Shown: positions 11,290 through 24,300 of the stretch, in pieces
Numbering within the stretch: the stretch's first letter is position 1
How the letters are laid out: every line of letters starts with the position of its first letter
Assembly (NCBI GenBank): GCA_030533445.1
Contig: CM060080.1
Span: 6,180,052 to 6,244,051 of the forward strand
Length of the DNA stretch: 64,000 nt
Direction of reading: 5' to 3'
Source: Cyprinodon diabolis
Lineage: Eukaryota > Chordata > Actinopteri > Cyprinodontiformes > Cyprinodontidae
The notes under the pieces: model-generated
What the model was told of the DNA's origin: nothing
Databases searched by the model: none
Seen by the model: the letters and a program-made list of their open reading frames with translations, nothing else
Made by a program: the position numbers and the translations under genes

Positions 11290-12040
11290 ATAGTTACATC
11301 AAATAAATCCTTTCATCAGATAAAACATTTGTTTATAATTAAAAAGAGTTAATCACCCAATTTAGTGAGCAGAAATTTTGAATCAATCATGTATTAATAC
11401 ATTATTAGACTTTTATTTTGTATTATTTAATGTGCATCATTTTCCCACTAAAGCTGCATTCACGAAATATTCAAATTCAAATACATTTTCAGCTCAGTCC
11501 TCAACTTAGTATTGGACTGAGATCCAGGATTTGTGGATCTGGCTAAATTAATCAGCTTCATTGGATGAAAGGGATTGTCTACAAAAATAAAAGTATTTGT
11601 CACAGGGAAGTAGTAATGCAGGAAAAACATAGAAAGTCACCAGGCCAGGATGTGAACTGAATACTTCCTGTTCTGCTTTGTTCCAAACTTAAGCAACATT
11701 AAAGAAAAACTGAGGAAACTCTGCATATGTTCAAACTCATTAAGCAAAGGCTGGGGTTGCTCTGTCTTTTATTTATTTATTTTTTGATAAACAAGGCTCA
11801 TAAAGTGTTATGAGCCTTTTAGTTGATTTGTTAAAAAAAAGTATGAATAAAGTGCTTTCCTTTACAAAGAAGGCCAGCTATCCAAATACTGTACGGTGCA
11901 ACAGTGGATGAGAGGTTAACCTCTCAGTGCTCCGTGAGAGGCGAGAAAAAGTGATAAAATCATTTGTACGGGTTAATTCAATGTGCTTTGCAACTAAAGT
12001 AAAGAACATAGGGAAATATAATTACATAACAGAAAGACTG
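11290..12040. other. Intergenic stretch without genes
   Basis: AT-rich, with no supported exon, repeat boundary or RNA gene. A palindromic AAGGCTCATAAAG...TTATGAGCCTTTT hairpin lies at about 11790-11822. Confidence 0.5.
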
Positions 12041-12041
12041 A

Positions 12042-12470
12042 CTTAGACAACTTTTATTGTCATTTTGTACAGCTCTCATTACATTTCCATTTCTTAAAGT
12101 TGCAGTGGTAATCAAATGTAAACAGTGTGGGAGAAAAAAAAAACATGCTGCAAAAAACACTTTGTTCAGAGCATTAGATATATATTTTGTGCAAAAAAAC
12201 AGTTTTTTGGTTTGGGGTTGTCAATGTGATGCAGAATCTTTGACATGATTTACAGATTTTTTTAAACAGTTCAGCAGTCTGATGGCGGTGGGGAAGAAGC
12301 TGTTGCAGAATCTGCTGGACCCGCATCAAATGCTGCAAAGCCTCTTCCCAGAGGGCAGGAGGGAGAACAGTGCATGGTGGGGGGGTGAGGGGTCATTTAT
12401 GATGTCACGAGCTCAGGACATGCAGCGCTGGGATGAAATGTCTTTGACAAGAAAGGAAATTATTGTTTGT
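12042..12470 (-). mobile_element. L2-type LINE 3' fragment
   Basis: It contains ACTTTTATTGTCATTTTGTA (reverse complement of a LINE 3' tail) and then TGATGGCGGTGGGGAAGAAG, GCTGTTGCAGAATCTGCTGG and CTTCCCAGAGGGCAGGAGGG, a series of words characteristic of fish L2-type LINEs near the end of their ORF. Frameshifts prevent a continuous reading. It is related to the fragment at 15230-15560. Confidence 0.6.
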
Positions 12471-13680
12471 GTTTGATTAATTTAGTTATTTGATAGGGAT
12501 AAGTGTGTACCTTAAACATGTATTACTGCATTAGCTGTGGCTATAATTTCATTCCCTAGACAAAAGATTTTGAAAAAAGACCCAAACAAAAGTTTACTAG
12601 TTCACATCATACAAGGATCCAATATATAATCAGTGCATCCCTTTTAAAAACATGTTTTAGTTTTGTTTTAAAAGCTGTAAATCAAGGTCTTGTTTCAGTT
12701 AAGGAGATAAGGAGTTCCACAGTTTGGCAACATTGTCAGATAAGATTGACTGTCTAAAGATGTGATGAAACTATGATGGAACTCATTTCTCTGAGTGGTA
12801 CTATGGACTGTCTGTCAAGGGCCAAAAAACATATTTATACCTTAATTTAAAATCAGAAAAACTTTACAAAGTTTAAATACAGATGGTAAAATAACAGAAA
12901 GAAAAAGGCATCACAACTACAAGAAATCAAACATTAAGATGCACATTTAAAACCAATGAATGGCTCTTAGATGAGAAAAGATAATTATGGACTTTTTTGT
13001 AGAAGCTGCAGTAAGCAGGGATGTTTTCAATCCTGATTTGTAGAAGCCAGAGATTTACACTCTTCAAAAGTGATCAAAGACAAACACAGCATTGAAGAGA
13101 TTATGACATAAAGGCTGTTTAGGAATTTGGAGGAAAGGTTCAGCAAGGTTCAGAGTGCAGATACAGTAAGTATTGTCACACAGGTGTACCACTGTGCTGC
13201 TGCTCATTGGTCCAAAGGTTTATTTTCTAATGGAAGTAAATTTATCTTTCCTTAAAAGGACACAAGCCTTTGGGTCTGGAGGAAATATGGGGATACACAG
13301 ATAGCAAGATTGATGTATGCTGTAAGTTTTCCACCGTCTGTGAGGACTAGAGGAGCTCTGACATGCTGGGTTGTTGGTCTGCTGTGTTTCATCAAATCCA
13401 GAGTCAGCAGAGCTGTCCAGCAGCACCTATTGAAGAACTTCATGCTTCTGTCTGCTTATATCGCACTATGGCTACAAAAATTGATCAAAAATAATCATGA
13501 TTAATTCATTATTTAAATAATTACCAACTAATTTTGTATTCCATAACTCATTAACTGCAGTAAAGAGACTCTAAAACATGCCATAAGAGCAACCTGCAGT
13601 AATTATTGCAAAATTGTAAAAAAATTATATAAACCTTTTCTATTTAAGATAAAAAAAAATAATTTTCGTAGATCAATATA
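12471..13680. other. Intergenic stretch without recognised genes
   Basis: No exon supported. At 13450-13650 the sequence resembles a decayed terminal part of a hAT MITE similar to that at 60405-60530, but too diverged to delimit. Confidence 0.4.
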
Positions 13681-14377
13681 CACTCACCGGCCACTTTATT
13701 AGGTACCCCATGCTAGTAACGGGTTGGACCCCCTTTTGCCTTCAGAACTGCCTCAATTCTTCGTGGCATAGATTCATCAAGGTGCTGGAAGCATTCCTCA
13801 GGGAGTTTGGTCCATATTGACATGATGGCATCACACAGTTGCCGCAGATTTGTCGGCTGCACATCCATGATGAGAATCTCCCGTTCCACCACATCCCAAA
13901 GATGCTCTATTGGATTGAGATCTGGTGACTCTGGAGGCCATTTGAGTACAGTGAACTCATTGTCATGTTCAAGAAACCAGTCTGAGATGATTCCAGCTTT
14001 ATGACATGGCGCATTATCCTGCTGAAAGTAGCCATCAGAAGTTGGGTACATTGTGGTCATAAAGGGATGGACATGGTCAGCAACAATACTCAGGTAGGCT
14101 GTGGCGTTGCAACGATGCTCAATTGGTACCAAGGGGCCCAAAGAGTGCCAAGAAAATATTCCCCACACCATGACACCACCACCACCAGCCTGAACCGTTG
14201 ATACAAGGCAGGATGGATCCATGCTTTCATGTTGTAGACGCCAAATTCTGACCCTACCATCCGAATGTCGCAGCAGAAATCGAGGCTCATCAGACCAGGC
14301 AACGCTTTTCCAGTCTTCTATTGTCCAATTTTGATGAGCTTGTGCAAATTGTAGCCTCAGTTTCCTGTTCTTAGCTG
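13681..14377 (-). mobile_element. 5'-truncated Tc1-like transposon with transposase C-terminal half
   Basis: It starts with the terminal sequence CACTCACCGGCCACTTTATT, preceded by TA. The minus frame 14222-13713 encodes 169 aa with the second catalytic Asp in QQDNAPCH and the third acid in [12 protein letters not shown], 34 residues apart: the DD34E signature of Tc1 transposases. The stop is at 13713. The N-terminal DNA-binding half is interrupted or missing beyond 14300, where an (AT)n run and a hAT MITE replace it. A nearly identical copy starts at 63719. Confidence 0.85.

Positions 14378-14411
<34 letters not shown>
14378..14411. repeat. (AT)n microsatellite
   Basis: An uninterrupted AT dinucleotide run between the truncated Tc1 and the next MITE. 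Confidence 0.9.
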
Positions 14412-14414
<3 letters not shown>

Positions 14415-15098
14415 GGATGCACGATATTGGGATTTTGGCCGATATCCGATATGCCGATATTTTAAAACTCATTTAGCCGATAACCGATACCGGTACCGAT
14501 GTTAAAGCTGGACAAAAATAAGTAGTTATTGAAAATATCAGTTTTGTTATCCATTTCTGACACTTTGAAAAATAATATACTCAAATATATTTTCATATGC
14601 TGATATCAAATTGATTTTTAAAAACGCGGTATCGATCTATTTTACTTTCAAAATCTCGTGAAATTTCACCGTTCTGTTACAAACTCTCGTGATATTTTTC
14701 AAATTCTTGTGAGATTTTGTTAGTAAAATAGATCGATACCGCGTCAATATGTCAACATATAAAAATATGGCAAAATTTCGATGACATATAGCAATATTTC
14801 ATTAGTAAAAGAGATTGATATGGTGTTTTTAAATGGCAATATATCAGCATATGAAGATATTGTGATATTTTAATGTATCAATATTTTTTCCCTCGTCTTT
14901 AGAAGTTTTTAAGTCTGTAAAAAAGTAGTTTTTGAGGAAGAAGTAGTAGTTTTTTTTTTTTTTTTTTGAGCCTTTAGAAACTCAGAAGCTGATCAAATAT
15001 CGGGTTAAATATCGGTGGCGTGGCCGATGTCCGATATTCAGTTTTAAGGCCGATACAGGCCGATACCGATAGGGGGCCGATTATATCGTGCATCCCTA
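14412..15098. mobile_element. hAT-type MITE with terminal and internal inverted repeats
   Basis: It begins TAGGGATGCACGATAT and ends with ATATCGTGCATCCCTA, a 16-bp perfect terminal inverted repeat. It is flanked by ATATATAT on both sides, consistent with an 8-bp hAT duplication in AT-rich DNA. A perfect 23-bp inverted repeat lies inside (14624-14646 against 14722-14744, core CGGTATCGATCTATTTTACT). It has no coding capacity. Confidence 0.85.
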
Positions 15099-15229
15099 AT
15101 ATATATAATAGCAGATGAAAGATTTAGAGATTATAGACAGTTGTATTTGAGAAGTGCGTGTAAAAGGGGTTGGATCAATAAGTGTGTGTGTATGTGAGGA
15201 CAGTCCATATGTTATTGTTGTTTATGTGT

Positions 15230-15560
15230 GTCTGTGTGTGTGTTCAGGGGGCGTTCAGGAGCGTGACAGCTGTGGGGATGAAGCTGTGTGCCTGGTGGTT
15301 CTAGTCCGTACGCTTCTGTAACACGATCCACGGTGAAGGAGACTTTTGTGGTTTTTCAGATACAGCTTCCTGTAGATGTCCTTGATGGCAGGGAGCGGTG
15401 ACACTGTGATGCTCTGGGTCGCTTTCACCACTCTCTGCAACACCTTCAGGTCTAAGGCGAGGCGGTTCCCATACCAAACTGTGATACAGTTGGTGAGGAT
15501 GGTGAGGACAAGACTTGCCTCTGTACCCATTGGTCTCTGTTGGTGTGGTCTTGACTACAA
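15230..15560 (-). pseudogene. L2-type LINE reverse transcriptase, C-terminal fragment
   Basis: The minus frame 15530-15255 reads LTNCITVWYGN, then VLQRVVKATQSIT, then LPAIKDIYRKLYLKNHKSLL and SVRTRTTRHTASS. This is the conserved carboxy end of fish L2-clade ORF2 (YG...W.G...LQR.V..AQ.I.G..L). The rest of the ORF is absent. Confidence 0.8.
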
Positions 15561-16139
15561 TCCTATCCTTTTAAGTAACTTTTTAAAAGCTACTTTTTAC
15601 TTTAATACAGAAATGATGAAGTTTAACCGTTTTTATTTAAGTACATTTTTAGGTACTCTACACACCTCTATTAATGAATCTTTTTTTTAACCTTTTCTTT
15701 TGCCTGCCGTTTTGTTGCACTGTCCTTGAAAAATATAAAGGTGTTGCAAGATTTTGTGAACTTTAGAAGAAAAAATTCTTTGGGTGCATTCAATGACCCG
15801 CATGACATGTATAGGGCACAGATTTTAAAAAGGGCTTAACACATTTCCTCAGACCGTAGCCAACCTCTTTGGGCTCAATTTAAACTGCTGATGTCTGGCT
15901 GCAGGTTAACTGTCCATAAATGCAGAGCCAATAGCTTTAAGAACTTTTTATACCTGTTGTTGTTCTAAACCAGGCTTTGTTTTTTGTTAGTTTCTTTATT
16001 TTTTTTTTTTGGCTTGGTGTGTGTGTCCTGCCGGGGATAATAAATACCATTTAAACTTAAAGACCTTTTCTCTCTGAGGTGGAAACAGCAATCTTCCCTT
16101 GTGCAGTTTTGTTGTCGCAGCTGCTTATCTTTCATTGGG

Positions 16140-16918
16140 AGGAAGTTTGATAAGCTCATCAAGAGGGCCATCTCAGTCCCAGGACGCCCCTTGGACCCTG
16201 TGTGTGAAGCTTGAGGAGTTGAACTTCCTCTGTGAGCAACCGCTCCAACCTAAGGAACATTATAGTAGAATTCCTTCCAGCACCTGTTTCACATAAAAAA
16301 AAAATCTTACTTTGTAAATAATGCAGTCAAATCACCCTGTTCACATGCTGGTCATTTATTTGATTATATATTTCTATTCAATTACCTGCTGCTGATACAC
16401 CTTAACCCTTTTTGGGGTCATTTATTCCTGCTGCCACCAGACTCTATAATAATGCACTATAACCACAATAACTCCTGTAAAAACCACTGTGCAGCTATAT
16501 TATAGTTTTTTAGTTTTTTATTTATTGACTGTGCAATATTCTGTGCAATATGCTGAATGTGCAATATATGTGAATAGAATAGTCATACCACTACCTCACC
16601 GTTGCTCCTTACCTACTACACTTTAACTGTATATAAGCCATCCGGATTGTACATATTTTTATTTCTTATTTCTTTATTTCTTATTTTTATTTTGTTTTTC
16701 ATTGTGTGCGATACAGGTACACCTGCACCTTAATCCTTATTTACCTTGATATACTGTATATACCTGGATATACTGTATATATATATATTGTTTATTGTTT
16801 ATTCTTAATGCACCTTTTCCTCCTTGTTTGCACCTTTTTGACTTCTATGCCAATATGTGACCAGTGAATTTCTCCGCTGTGAGATCAATAAAGCTCATCT
16901 AATCTAATCTAATCTTAT
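16140..16918 (+). mobile_element. LINE 3' UTR with (TAATC)n tail
   Basis: Non-coding AT-rich sequence ends CGCTGTGAGATCAATAAAGC and then TCATCTAATCTAATCTAATC. This is the short-tandem-repeat tail typical of L2/CR1-type LINEs, which lack poly(A). It contains TGTGCAATATGTGAATAGAA-like words characteristic of these 3' UTRs. The 5' limit is approximate. Confidence 0.7.
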
Positions 16919-17550
16919 AGGGCAAGTTAGGGTTTTTGATCACTTGCAAACCCCTTACAAATGGTATCCCCCACCCCATCCCTCAGTGAGGTCTAGAAAC
17001 ACAAGATCTATATCCAGCCATTCAGCAAAGACACTGCTACATGGCTGTAGTTAACAATTATATTTAGGTTTATAAATAAAAAAAATGTAAGAGCAAGTAT
17101 CAACAATAATGTCTCTAAGGCTATGTTGTACCAAGAAAAAAATGTGTTTCTTTTAAACTCAGAGTGTTTTTCGTGAATTTGTTATAGAAGCACTTTTGTC
17201 ATATTTCTTAATATATTCAGGCAGGTTGGTGTTTCTTGTTATTATATCGCTATTAATTTTTGCCATCAAAATATCCATATGTTTTGAATGTTATAAGGGT
17301 AATAAGGTCTTTTCCTGGATTCCATAACATTATTGGCTTGAAATTTGTATTTTCAAAGTATTTCACTGAGTGCCCTATAAACAATTAATTTGCACATTTA
17401 TGAAAATATAAAGAAATATTTTATTCTGCTAAGTTTACAGTATCTGGAAGCTAAAATACAAAAATTAAGGCTTAAAATGTGTCAGTCTGTGTGATGAATC
17501 TAGAGTTAAACTATTAGCTGTCCAGTTTTTTAAGCAGTTTACTAATATAT

Positions 17551-17558
<8 letters not shown>

Positions 17559-17642
<84 letters not shown>
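17559..17642. repeat. (AT)n microsatellite, about 84 bp
   Basis: A pure AT run flanked by (AC)n-like sequence. The Tyr/Ile-repeat reading frame across it is not a gene. Confidence 0.95.
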
Positions 17643-17645
<3 letters not shown>

Positions 17646-17759
17646 GATACATACACACGAATACACACACAAATAGACATACTTATACATAACTTTAACA
17701 TATCATACACAAATTCACTCTCTCTATAATCAAATTCTTTGAAATCATTTAGTTTTCTT

Positions 17760-17954
17760 TTAAAATCGAATAATTATTTGTATATGTTTACTCCCCAAAT
17801 TCTTCCCTAAAATATCTAATAAAATAATCCTTTCTTTAATATATTCAAACTCTTTCCTCATATATCTTCTCTCGCTTTCATATTTATGACATTCCAGTAT
17901 AACATGTTCTATTGTTTCATATTTTCCACAGTAATCCCATTTGCCAGTAGTTTG
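17760..17954 (-). pseudogene. LINE ORF2 C-terminal zinc-knuckle fragment
   Basis: The minus frame reads TTGKWDYCGKYETIEHVILE, then CHKYESERRYMRKEFEY, to a stop at 17762-17760. The C...H...C spacing with EHV(I/L)xEC and KYExER matches the end of ORF2 in several vertebrate non-LTR elements. An (ATTCT)n run lies at 17957-17980. Confidence 0.65.
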
Positions 17955-18059
17955 CTTTGAATTCTATTCTATTCTATTATCTCAGAACATCTGCTTTAAT
18001 GAATGTCACAGCGCGTGCCCAAAGGTGAATCAGGTGAAGTCCACTGATCTCTGATTTTG

Positions 18060-18140
18060 AAGTGACGTGTTTAGAAATTCGGACGCCCCCTGAAGGCAGC
18101 GCTGGGCTGCACTGCATACGCGCCGTGGCGGAGAGCGAAG
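18060..18140 (+). promoter_or_regulatory. GC-rich rlf promoter/5' UTR region
   Basis: A locally CpG-rich patch (GGACGCCCCCTG, ACGCGCCGTGGCGGAGAGCG) sits directly before the rlf start codon within AT-rich surroundings. The transcription start cannot be placed from sequence alone. Confidence 0.5.
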
Positions 18141-18320
18141 ATGGCGGAGAATAATGTCGAAGCGGAGCCCGACTGGAACGACTGGGCCTTGGAAGCGGCC
18201 GAGGATACCGTCATCGCAATGGAAACGCTGCTGGCCACGCTGAGGGCGTTTGAAGATGTACTAAGACAGCAGGAAATATCCATAGCATCTTCCACGGAGT
18301 ACTGCGATAACTTCTGCCAG
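18141..18320 (+). CDS. rlf: rlf coding exon 1
   Basis: Residues 1-60. The start context is GAAGATGGCGG, a good Kozak match. The exon ends in phase 0 at CAG before GTAATG. The last residues STEYCDNFCQ match the family. Confidence 0.93.
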
Positions 18321-21300
18321 GTAATGTGATTATCCTAGCTGTCGTTAGCTAACGTTAGCTCAGCTAGGACTCCGGGCTTTTCGTAGCCTGGAGATAACAT
18401 GATGAGCTGCTGCTGCTCTCCTCCCCTTTATGTGCAAAACACCTACATCCTTTATATATTTATAAATACTGTTCAGGGCGGCTTTTCTAATAACATATAG
18501 TCCTATAATAAAGCTAATTTAATGTATTTATTAGATGATGTTTCGTTCGCTGCAACCGCTGATTACATTGAAGTGGTTTAACCTATATTATTACCTCATT
18601 TGGCTTACTTTGATTTGGAAATATGATCGTTTTCGAAATGCAAAATATGCACAGGGGTCATTGCCCCAGTTTGCACATGAAGCGTTGCTGGATGCATGCG
18701 GGGCGGGGCAGCATCGCGTTTTATTTACCCATATTTTGATTTTTATACCAATAAATGATCAGTATTTATTGTATTGGTGTTTTCCAAATGAAATGATTGG
18801 GTTGTAAAACCTGCTAATCTGCCACGACGTCTCGGTTTAAATGCGACGATGATGTGAATGAGAAATGTTATCACTATCCAAACGCTGGTATCACTATGTG
18901 GAAAGGCTGGCCTGGTCAGCACCTTTGTTTTATCTTAGAAAGGCCAGTGTGCTTATATTATCTGGAAAAAAAAAAACTGAAAGCAAGAATCATGAAAATT
19001 AAAGTTTAGGTAGAAAAAAAATCAGCTTAACCCTGAGGAATGATGGGATTTATTCATTTTCCTTTAATCAGTGATCATATTTATTGTCTGATTGTTTTTT
19101 TTTCTTTTGGTTTGTTTATTATCTGTGTAGATTTTCACTCAAGGATCCTTGTAAATTAATTATACGTTCATATCCATTTAATTGTATCAATAGAAAATTC
19201 TAAATAATTGTTACTTTTTCTAATAGTTGTATAATTAATTTAGCTATTTTGCTAAAAAACATAAACTATATACATACTATATATAAACTATATGAACGTT
19301 TGTCCTGAATTAAAGTTCAGGTGTTATTGGGACAGTAAGGATAAGATGTAATTTGCTCCCATCATTCTTCCAGAGGATTTTATTTCAAATTTTAACTAAC
19401 AAATTAGGTAATTTAGTAAGCTTCCACATTTAATTGATCGAATTAAGGTCCACTAAACAATGCTGAGGATAAACTTTTGTCAAGGTGCTTTTATGCTACT
19501 ATAGTCAAAATCCGGTGAATAAAATATTCTTATAAAACATAGGTACCTGCAGCATCATACGCTGGATATGTGTAAATGGGCTTAAATGAAGTTTTAAGCA
19601 ATAAAGCTCCACATGAAAATTGATCTCTATGAAAAGAAAATTCTTAAGATTTATACTAGAGTCCATAGATTTAATAGTTATCTGCTATTTGAAAATAACC
19701 ATGTGGAAATTTATAGTAATATTCACTCATAGTTAGATGTTTGAGAAATGAAATTCAGTTGTGAAGTTCTGACTATTTGATCCAGACAAGTTAGGAAACT
19801 GATTTATAAGATGTAAACTTTTGATTCTGCTTTTTAAGTGAATTGAGATCAAGGATCGATAGGTATTCGATTAAAATTAGGAATCAGAATTGTTTAAATT
19901 CAGACAATGCCAAGCCCTAATACTGATTAGAAAAACAAACAAACCCACCAAGTTTATGTAAATCAATGGTTGATAATAAATGGGTCAGTTGTTCTCAGGG
20001 CTATTGTTAACTTTTGGTCTTTGAGAATTGTCACTGATCAAGCATTTTCTGATTTCCCATACTAGAAAATAAATTGTATTAGTAAAATTATTTCATTTTA
20101 TTATTTGTTATAGGCAACAGGCTACCGGTAATAAAGACAATTAGTAATGAACATGGTGACTCTTTCATTATTTGCTGGTAAAAATCCCTGGGTGGTGCAA
20201 CTTTTTTTTCTGTGTTTAGTGTTTCTTCACTTTTCACAGGAAAATCGATATAAAGAGGAAGATTCTCTCACATCATTTGATGTGAGAGAAATAATTTAAA
20301 GTCAGCTTATTAAATAAGATCTAGATTTGTTTAGATGATTAAAAAAGTTGTCCTAGCCTGTTTTTAGTTCTTAACAGAACTCTGTTGTCTAAAAGTGAGC
20401 CTCCAGCTTCCCTCTTCAGGAACTAACCAAATACATTCATAGATGTTGAACCAGTAAACTTTTTTTCTTTTCAATGAAATGTCTTCTATTGGCAAGTTGC
20501 ATAGAAACGGCATTGCAGTCTGAGAAATATCTAAAATTTATGCAAAAATCTTTCCTTTTTCTCTGTTTTCTTATCTTAGTGGCACCACAAACAATTATGT
20601 TTGACACTGTCTTCCATGTGGAGGTGGTTGAGTGTTAATTAGTCCACTGATGTAGCTCTCTGGGGCTGTGACTGTATTCTTGGGTTCCCTTTGAGAGGAT
20701 GCCTTATATTTAGTCAGGGGGATTGATTCAGTGCACCAATCAGTAAAAACCTGCTGCTGTCTGGTAATTGAGACTCCTGAGATGTTCTCAGTGTGTCATG
20801 ATGATTAAATGTGTGTCTGTCAGCGACCTACAGGTGGAGAACAGGTTCAGGTGTTGGCTCCTGTCTGTTTAGTTGTTAAACACATTTAATGAAGAAAAAA
20901 AAACACCACACTTGAAAAGGGAATAACATTTTTCTTTTTGGTATAATGTTTTTTCGATCTTTGAACCTTTTTTAATGTGATTTGTTGCATTAATTTTTGC
21001 TGGGGTCATGTTAAGTGGGGCAGATTTAGGCATATGGTACCATGGGTTATCGATTCCCCTTAGGCCCAATCAAAACACCTGTCACCTTCAGACAGTCAGC
21101 AGGGATCAAGCAGGTGTAGACTGCCTTTCTCCCAATAGAGGGATCCACCCCTCCACCACTTCAGACAGATACTATAATCGTCTGAGACAAACTTCTTGCT
21201 TTGTTTTCTAACTGTTTTGTCTGTTTTGTTGCTTTAGGCACTGATGCACTATGCTGGGAGCAGGAACTCCATAGAGCATGGTCTACCTCTGCTGGAGGTG

Positions 21301-24300
21301 TACTGCCTGTCCATAAACTGCTTCGCAGCAGCCAGATCTCATCTCACTGCAGAGTCCGACAGAGTGGGGCTCGTTTTGAAGAGATTGGCTTTGTAAGTAT
21401 CAGCCCTTTAAACCAGATTCATTTCATCAGAGTTTTAGATCCAACTGTGAATTCCTTCGCTCATAGTGTTCACTGTGTAAGGACGCCATTTTTATCGCCT
21501 TCAGTTGTACTCTCCAGATTTATTTGCTGGTAAATTTGAAACATTTCAAATCCAAACTTTGGATATGCTTTATCTCTGTGACATCACCTTCTTATAATTG
21601 ACATCAGCACTGAATAAGCTTTGATTAATTTAAACCGTTAGATTTCTTGCGAGAAAAACAAACCTGTTAACCGACTCTGGCTTAAGACGAGCTCTGGTGC
21701 ATGTTGCGATGTTTCCCCCTGTACTAAATACCCTTTCAGACCTTTGAAATGGGTCCGAATCTACATCAGTTTCGGGTGCTAACACTTCACGCTTGATTTT
21801 AGCCTCATATGTCTGGAGCAGCACTCTTTTTATAGAAGCTGCTAAGCAATTTCTTTTTCTTTGCTACAGGCTCAACAACATTACTCTGGCTCTCACATTT
21901 GTCTTCCTCTGTAAGAGTACATGCCATACCTACCATGCCTCTGCAAGAGCAGAGTTCTGTCATCATTCTCTCCTTTACTTTTAATATGGTATGGCTAAAT
22001 GTTAGTTGTGTGGAACCTGGGATCTAGCATTGAGGCAAAGTCGACCAGGTCTTTTATGGCTGGATCACTTTATTTAGTGTTCAGACAATTCAGCAAATTT
22101 GCTTTGATCCATTTTGTGAGCTCAGTATCACTTCTGGTTTTAGCAACCTGTGGTTAAACAGATGAAGAGAGCTTTATGAAAGAGATGCTCACGTATGTTT
22201 CACCTGACAGAGCATCAGTGAAGTCATGTACTGGCTTAATGGCTTTATTTACAGACTCAGAATTTCACTATCCTCCCAAGTAGGCACTAAAAGTGTCGTG
22301 TTTTCTTATCTGCACCCAAGATTTGCCCAAATGTTTTCTCCTGCTCCAATTTGTGCTTGATCAATTTTCTGGCGTGACCTCCATCTTGTTGCTGATTCTG
22401 ATATTAGCTAATGTTCTGGGAAGCAAAGTTCTGCTTGAATCAGGGCCATGTCCCTCCACTTCTTCCAACTGAAAGAGAAGGCACTGACCACATTTATGAA
22501 GTACGTTCGATGCAATGATCCTTACAAGCAATTTTTACATAAAATGTTAAAGTATTCTCCCCAACACTGCATGTTTGCTATTGCAGTGATTACAGGCTCA
22601 ACATAATGTGATAACAACATTTAAAAACATTATTTCACTCACCTATTGCATTGTGTAGCCTTTGCCCAAAGCAGTTGAGATGGATCTATAGGTTTAGCTT
22701 CAGGGCCTCATCAGTCGTCGTGCACACCATTTCCTTCTTATCCAACTTCCCCAGTGCCGATGAATCTTTGAGCCCCTGTGCAATGATCTCCCCCGTAGGA
22801 TCTTCTGGAAAGTTGGTGCTTTAACAGCAGCTTTTAAGAGCCCAGTTCACGTCGATATAATGCACAATTAAACTCTTCTACGACTGATGAGATCGATTGG
22901 ACCAAAGGTCTGTAGTAAGTTGCAAACAACAAAGCAGATTGCATCTTTATATAGAGCGCTTGTCATGTTTCGTTGTCAGTTTTGGTAGCGCAACCTCCGC
23001 AAAGTATTTGCAACTCGGCGGGTCATTTTTTGGATCACACTTAAGCATGTGAAGAAAGCCAGGCTTCTCTACTGTGTAAATGGGCACCATGTCCATCCCT
23101 ATATGGTCAGCTTTATCTTTAGAAAATGAGGGTGCCAGGGTTTGTTGTTTTTTCTTGTCGTGGACATGTTTGTCTTTGTCCGTGCTACCCACACTGCACA
23201 CTGAAGCGGCGAGCACTGCTCACATTCTGTGGGATATGCTGAAGCAAGTTAGTTGTGAAGAAACTCTTGGTTTTGATAGCATTTTGACAAACCTTGCACT
23301 CGACTGTAGTCTGCGCCATATCGGCCTTTTCAAAGCCGAACCGCTTACATATAATCGGTACCAACTCTTCAGATTCAGCAGCGGCCATGGCGGTAGTTAA
23401 CAGCGCAGCTATCAGGCAGAAGTAGGAAAGAAGCGTCTGAAGCAAATGTGCAAGTCAAATAATGCAGAAGAAGACTTCCTCGATTTTATGGTTTTGCAAA
23501 TTGTGGACTTTTAAAATCATGAATTAATTAAATTAATTTGATTTATCGCCCTGCCCTAAGACAAATAATTAGAAAGTGTTTCTGACTCGTGTTCAAATCC
23601 AACCTAGAGGCCAGATGATCAATTTTCTATCCAGCTTTTTTGCTGCTTTTTTTTTTTTTTTTTTTTTAAGTTTTAACGTTAACGCTGCTTCACCTTCTAA
23701 AATGTTTCTTTTGCTTTGCTTCTTTTATGCATATCTGAAATAAAACTAGATTAACTAGAAACGCACCAAGCAGTAAAGTTGCATGCTACATTCAGACCGC
23801 AAGCAGCAAGGGCAGCAAAAACACGCGTGCTGCTTCATTTTTGATGTTTGTACAAGTTTAGTTCTGACGCTTGGCTGAAGCAGCTTTGCTGCTCAGGCTG
23901 CACGGTGGATAAGTGGGTCTGATGCACGTTGGGTGGAGCTACCCTTTAATTTCTTTTCCTGTAACCATGGCAGCTATATTTGCTGTGATCAGTGGTTAAA
24001 AAGTAGTTTTAATTTATTTTTCAGTGAGAAATTCCACCTGAAAACCTAATCTGTGCAGTCAGTTCACCCAGATTACCATCCTGCCTTCAAATATTATTTC
24101 TCTGTCTGAGCCGCTCAGACCCCCACATACCAGCGGTGCGCTGTCAGTAGGAATCCCATTCAACAGCAGCCCCTGGCCCGGTCGCCTCTTCGCGGTTTGC
24201 CGCGGTGGCTGGAAGGCGGTTTTCATGTATGTCATCCAAACTGCAGGCACCAGGATAATAAAAGTGAGCAAGTTTTGCCGGTAGATATCGACATTTTATG

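Noticed and set aside
17465..17710. Tyr/Ile-repeat ORF of 81 aa, minus strand
   Set aside because: Reading frame through an (AT)n microsatellite.
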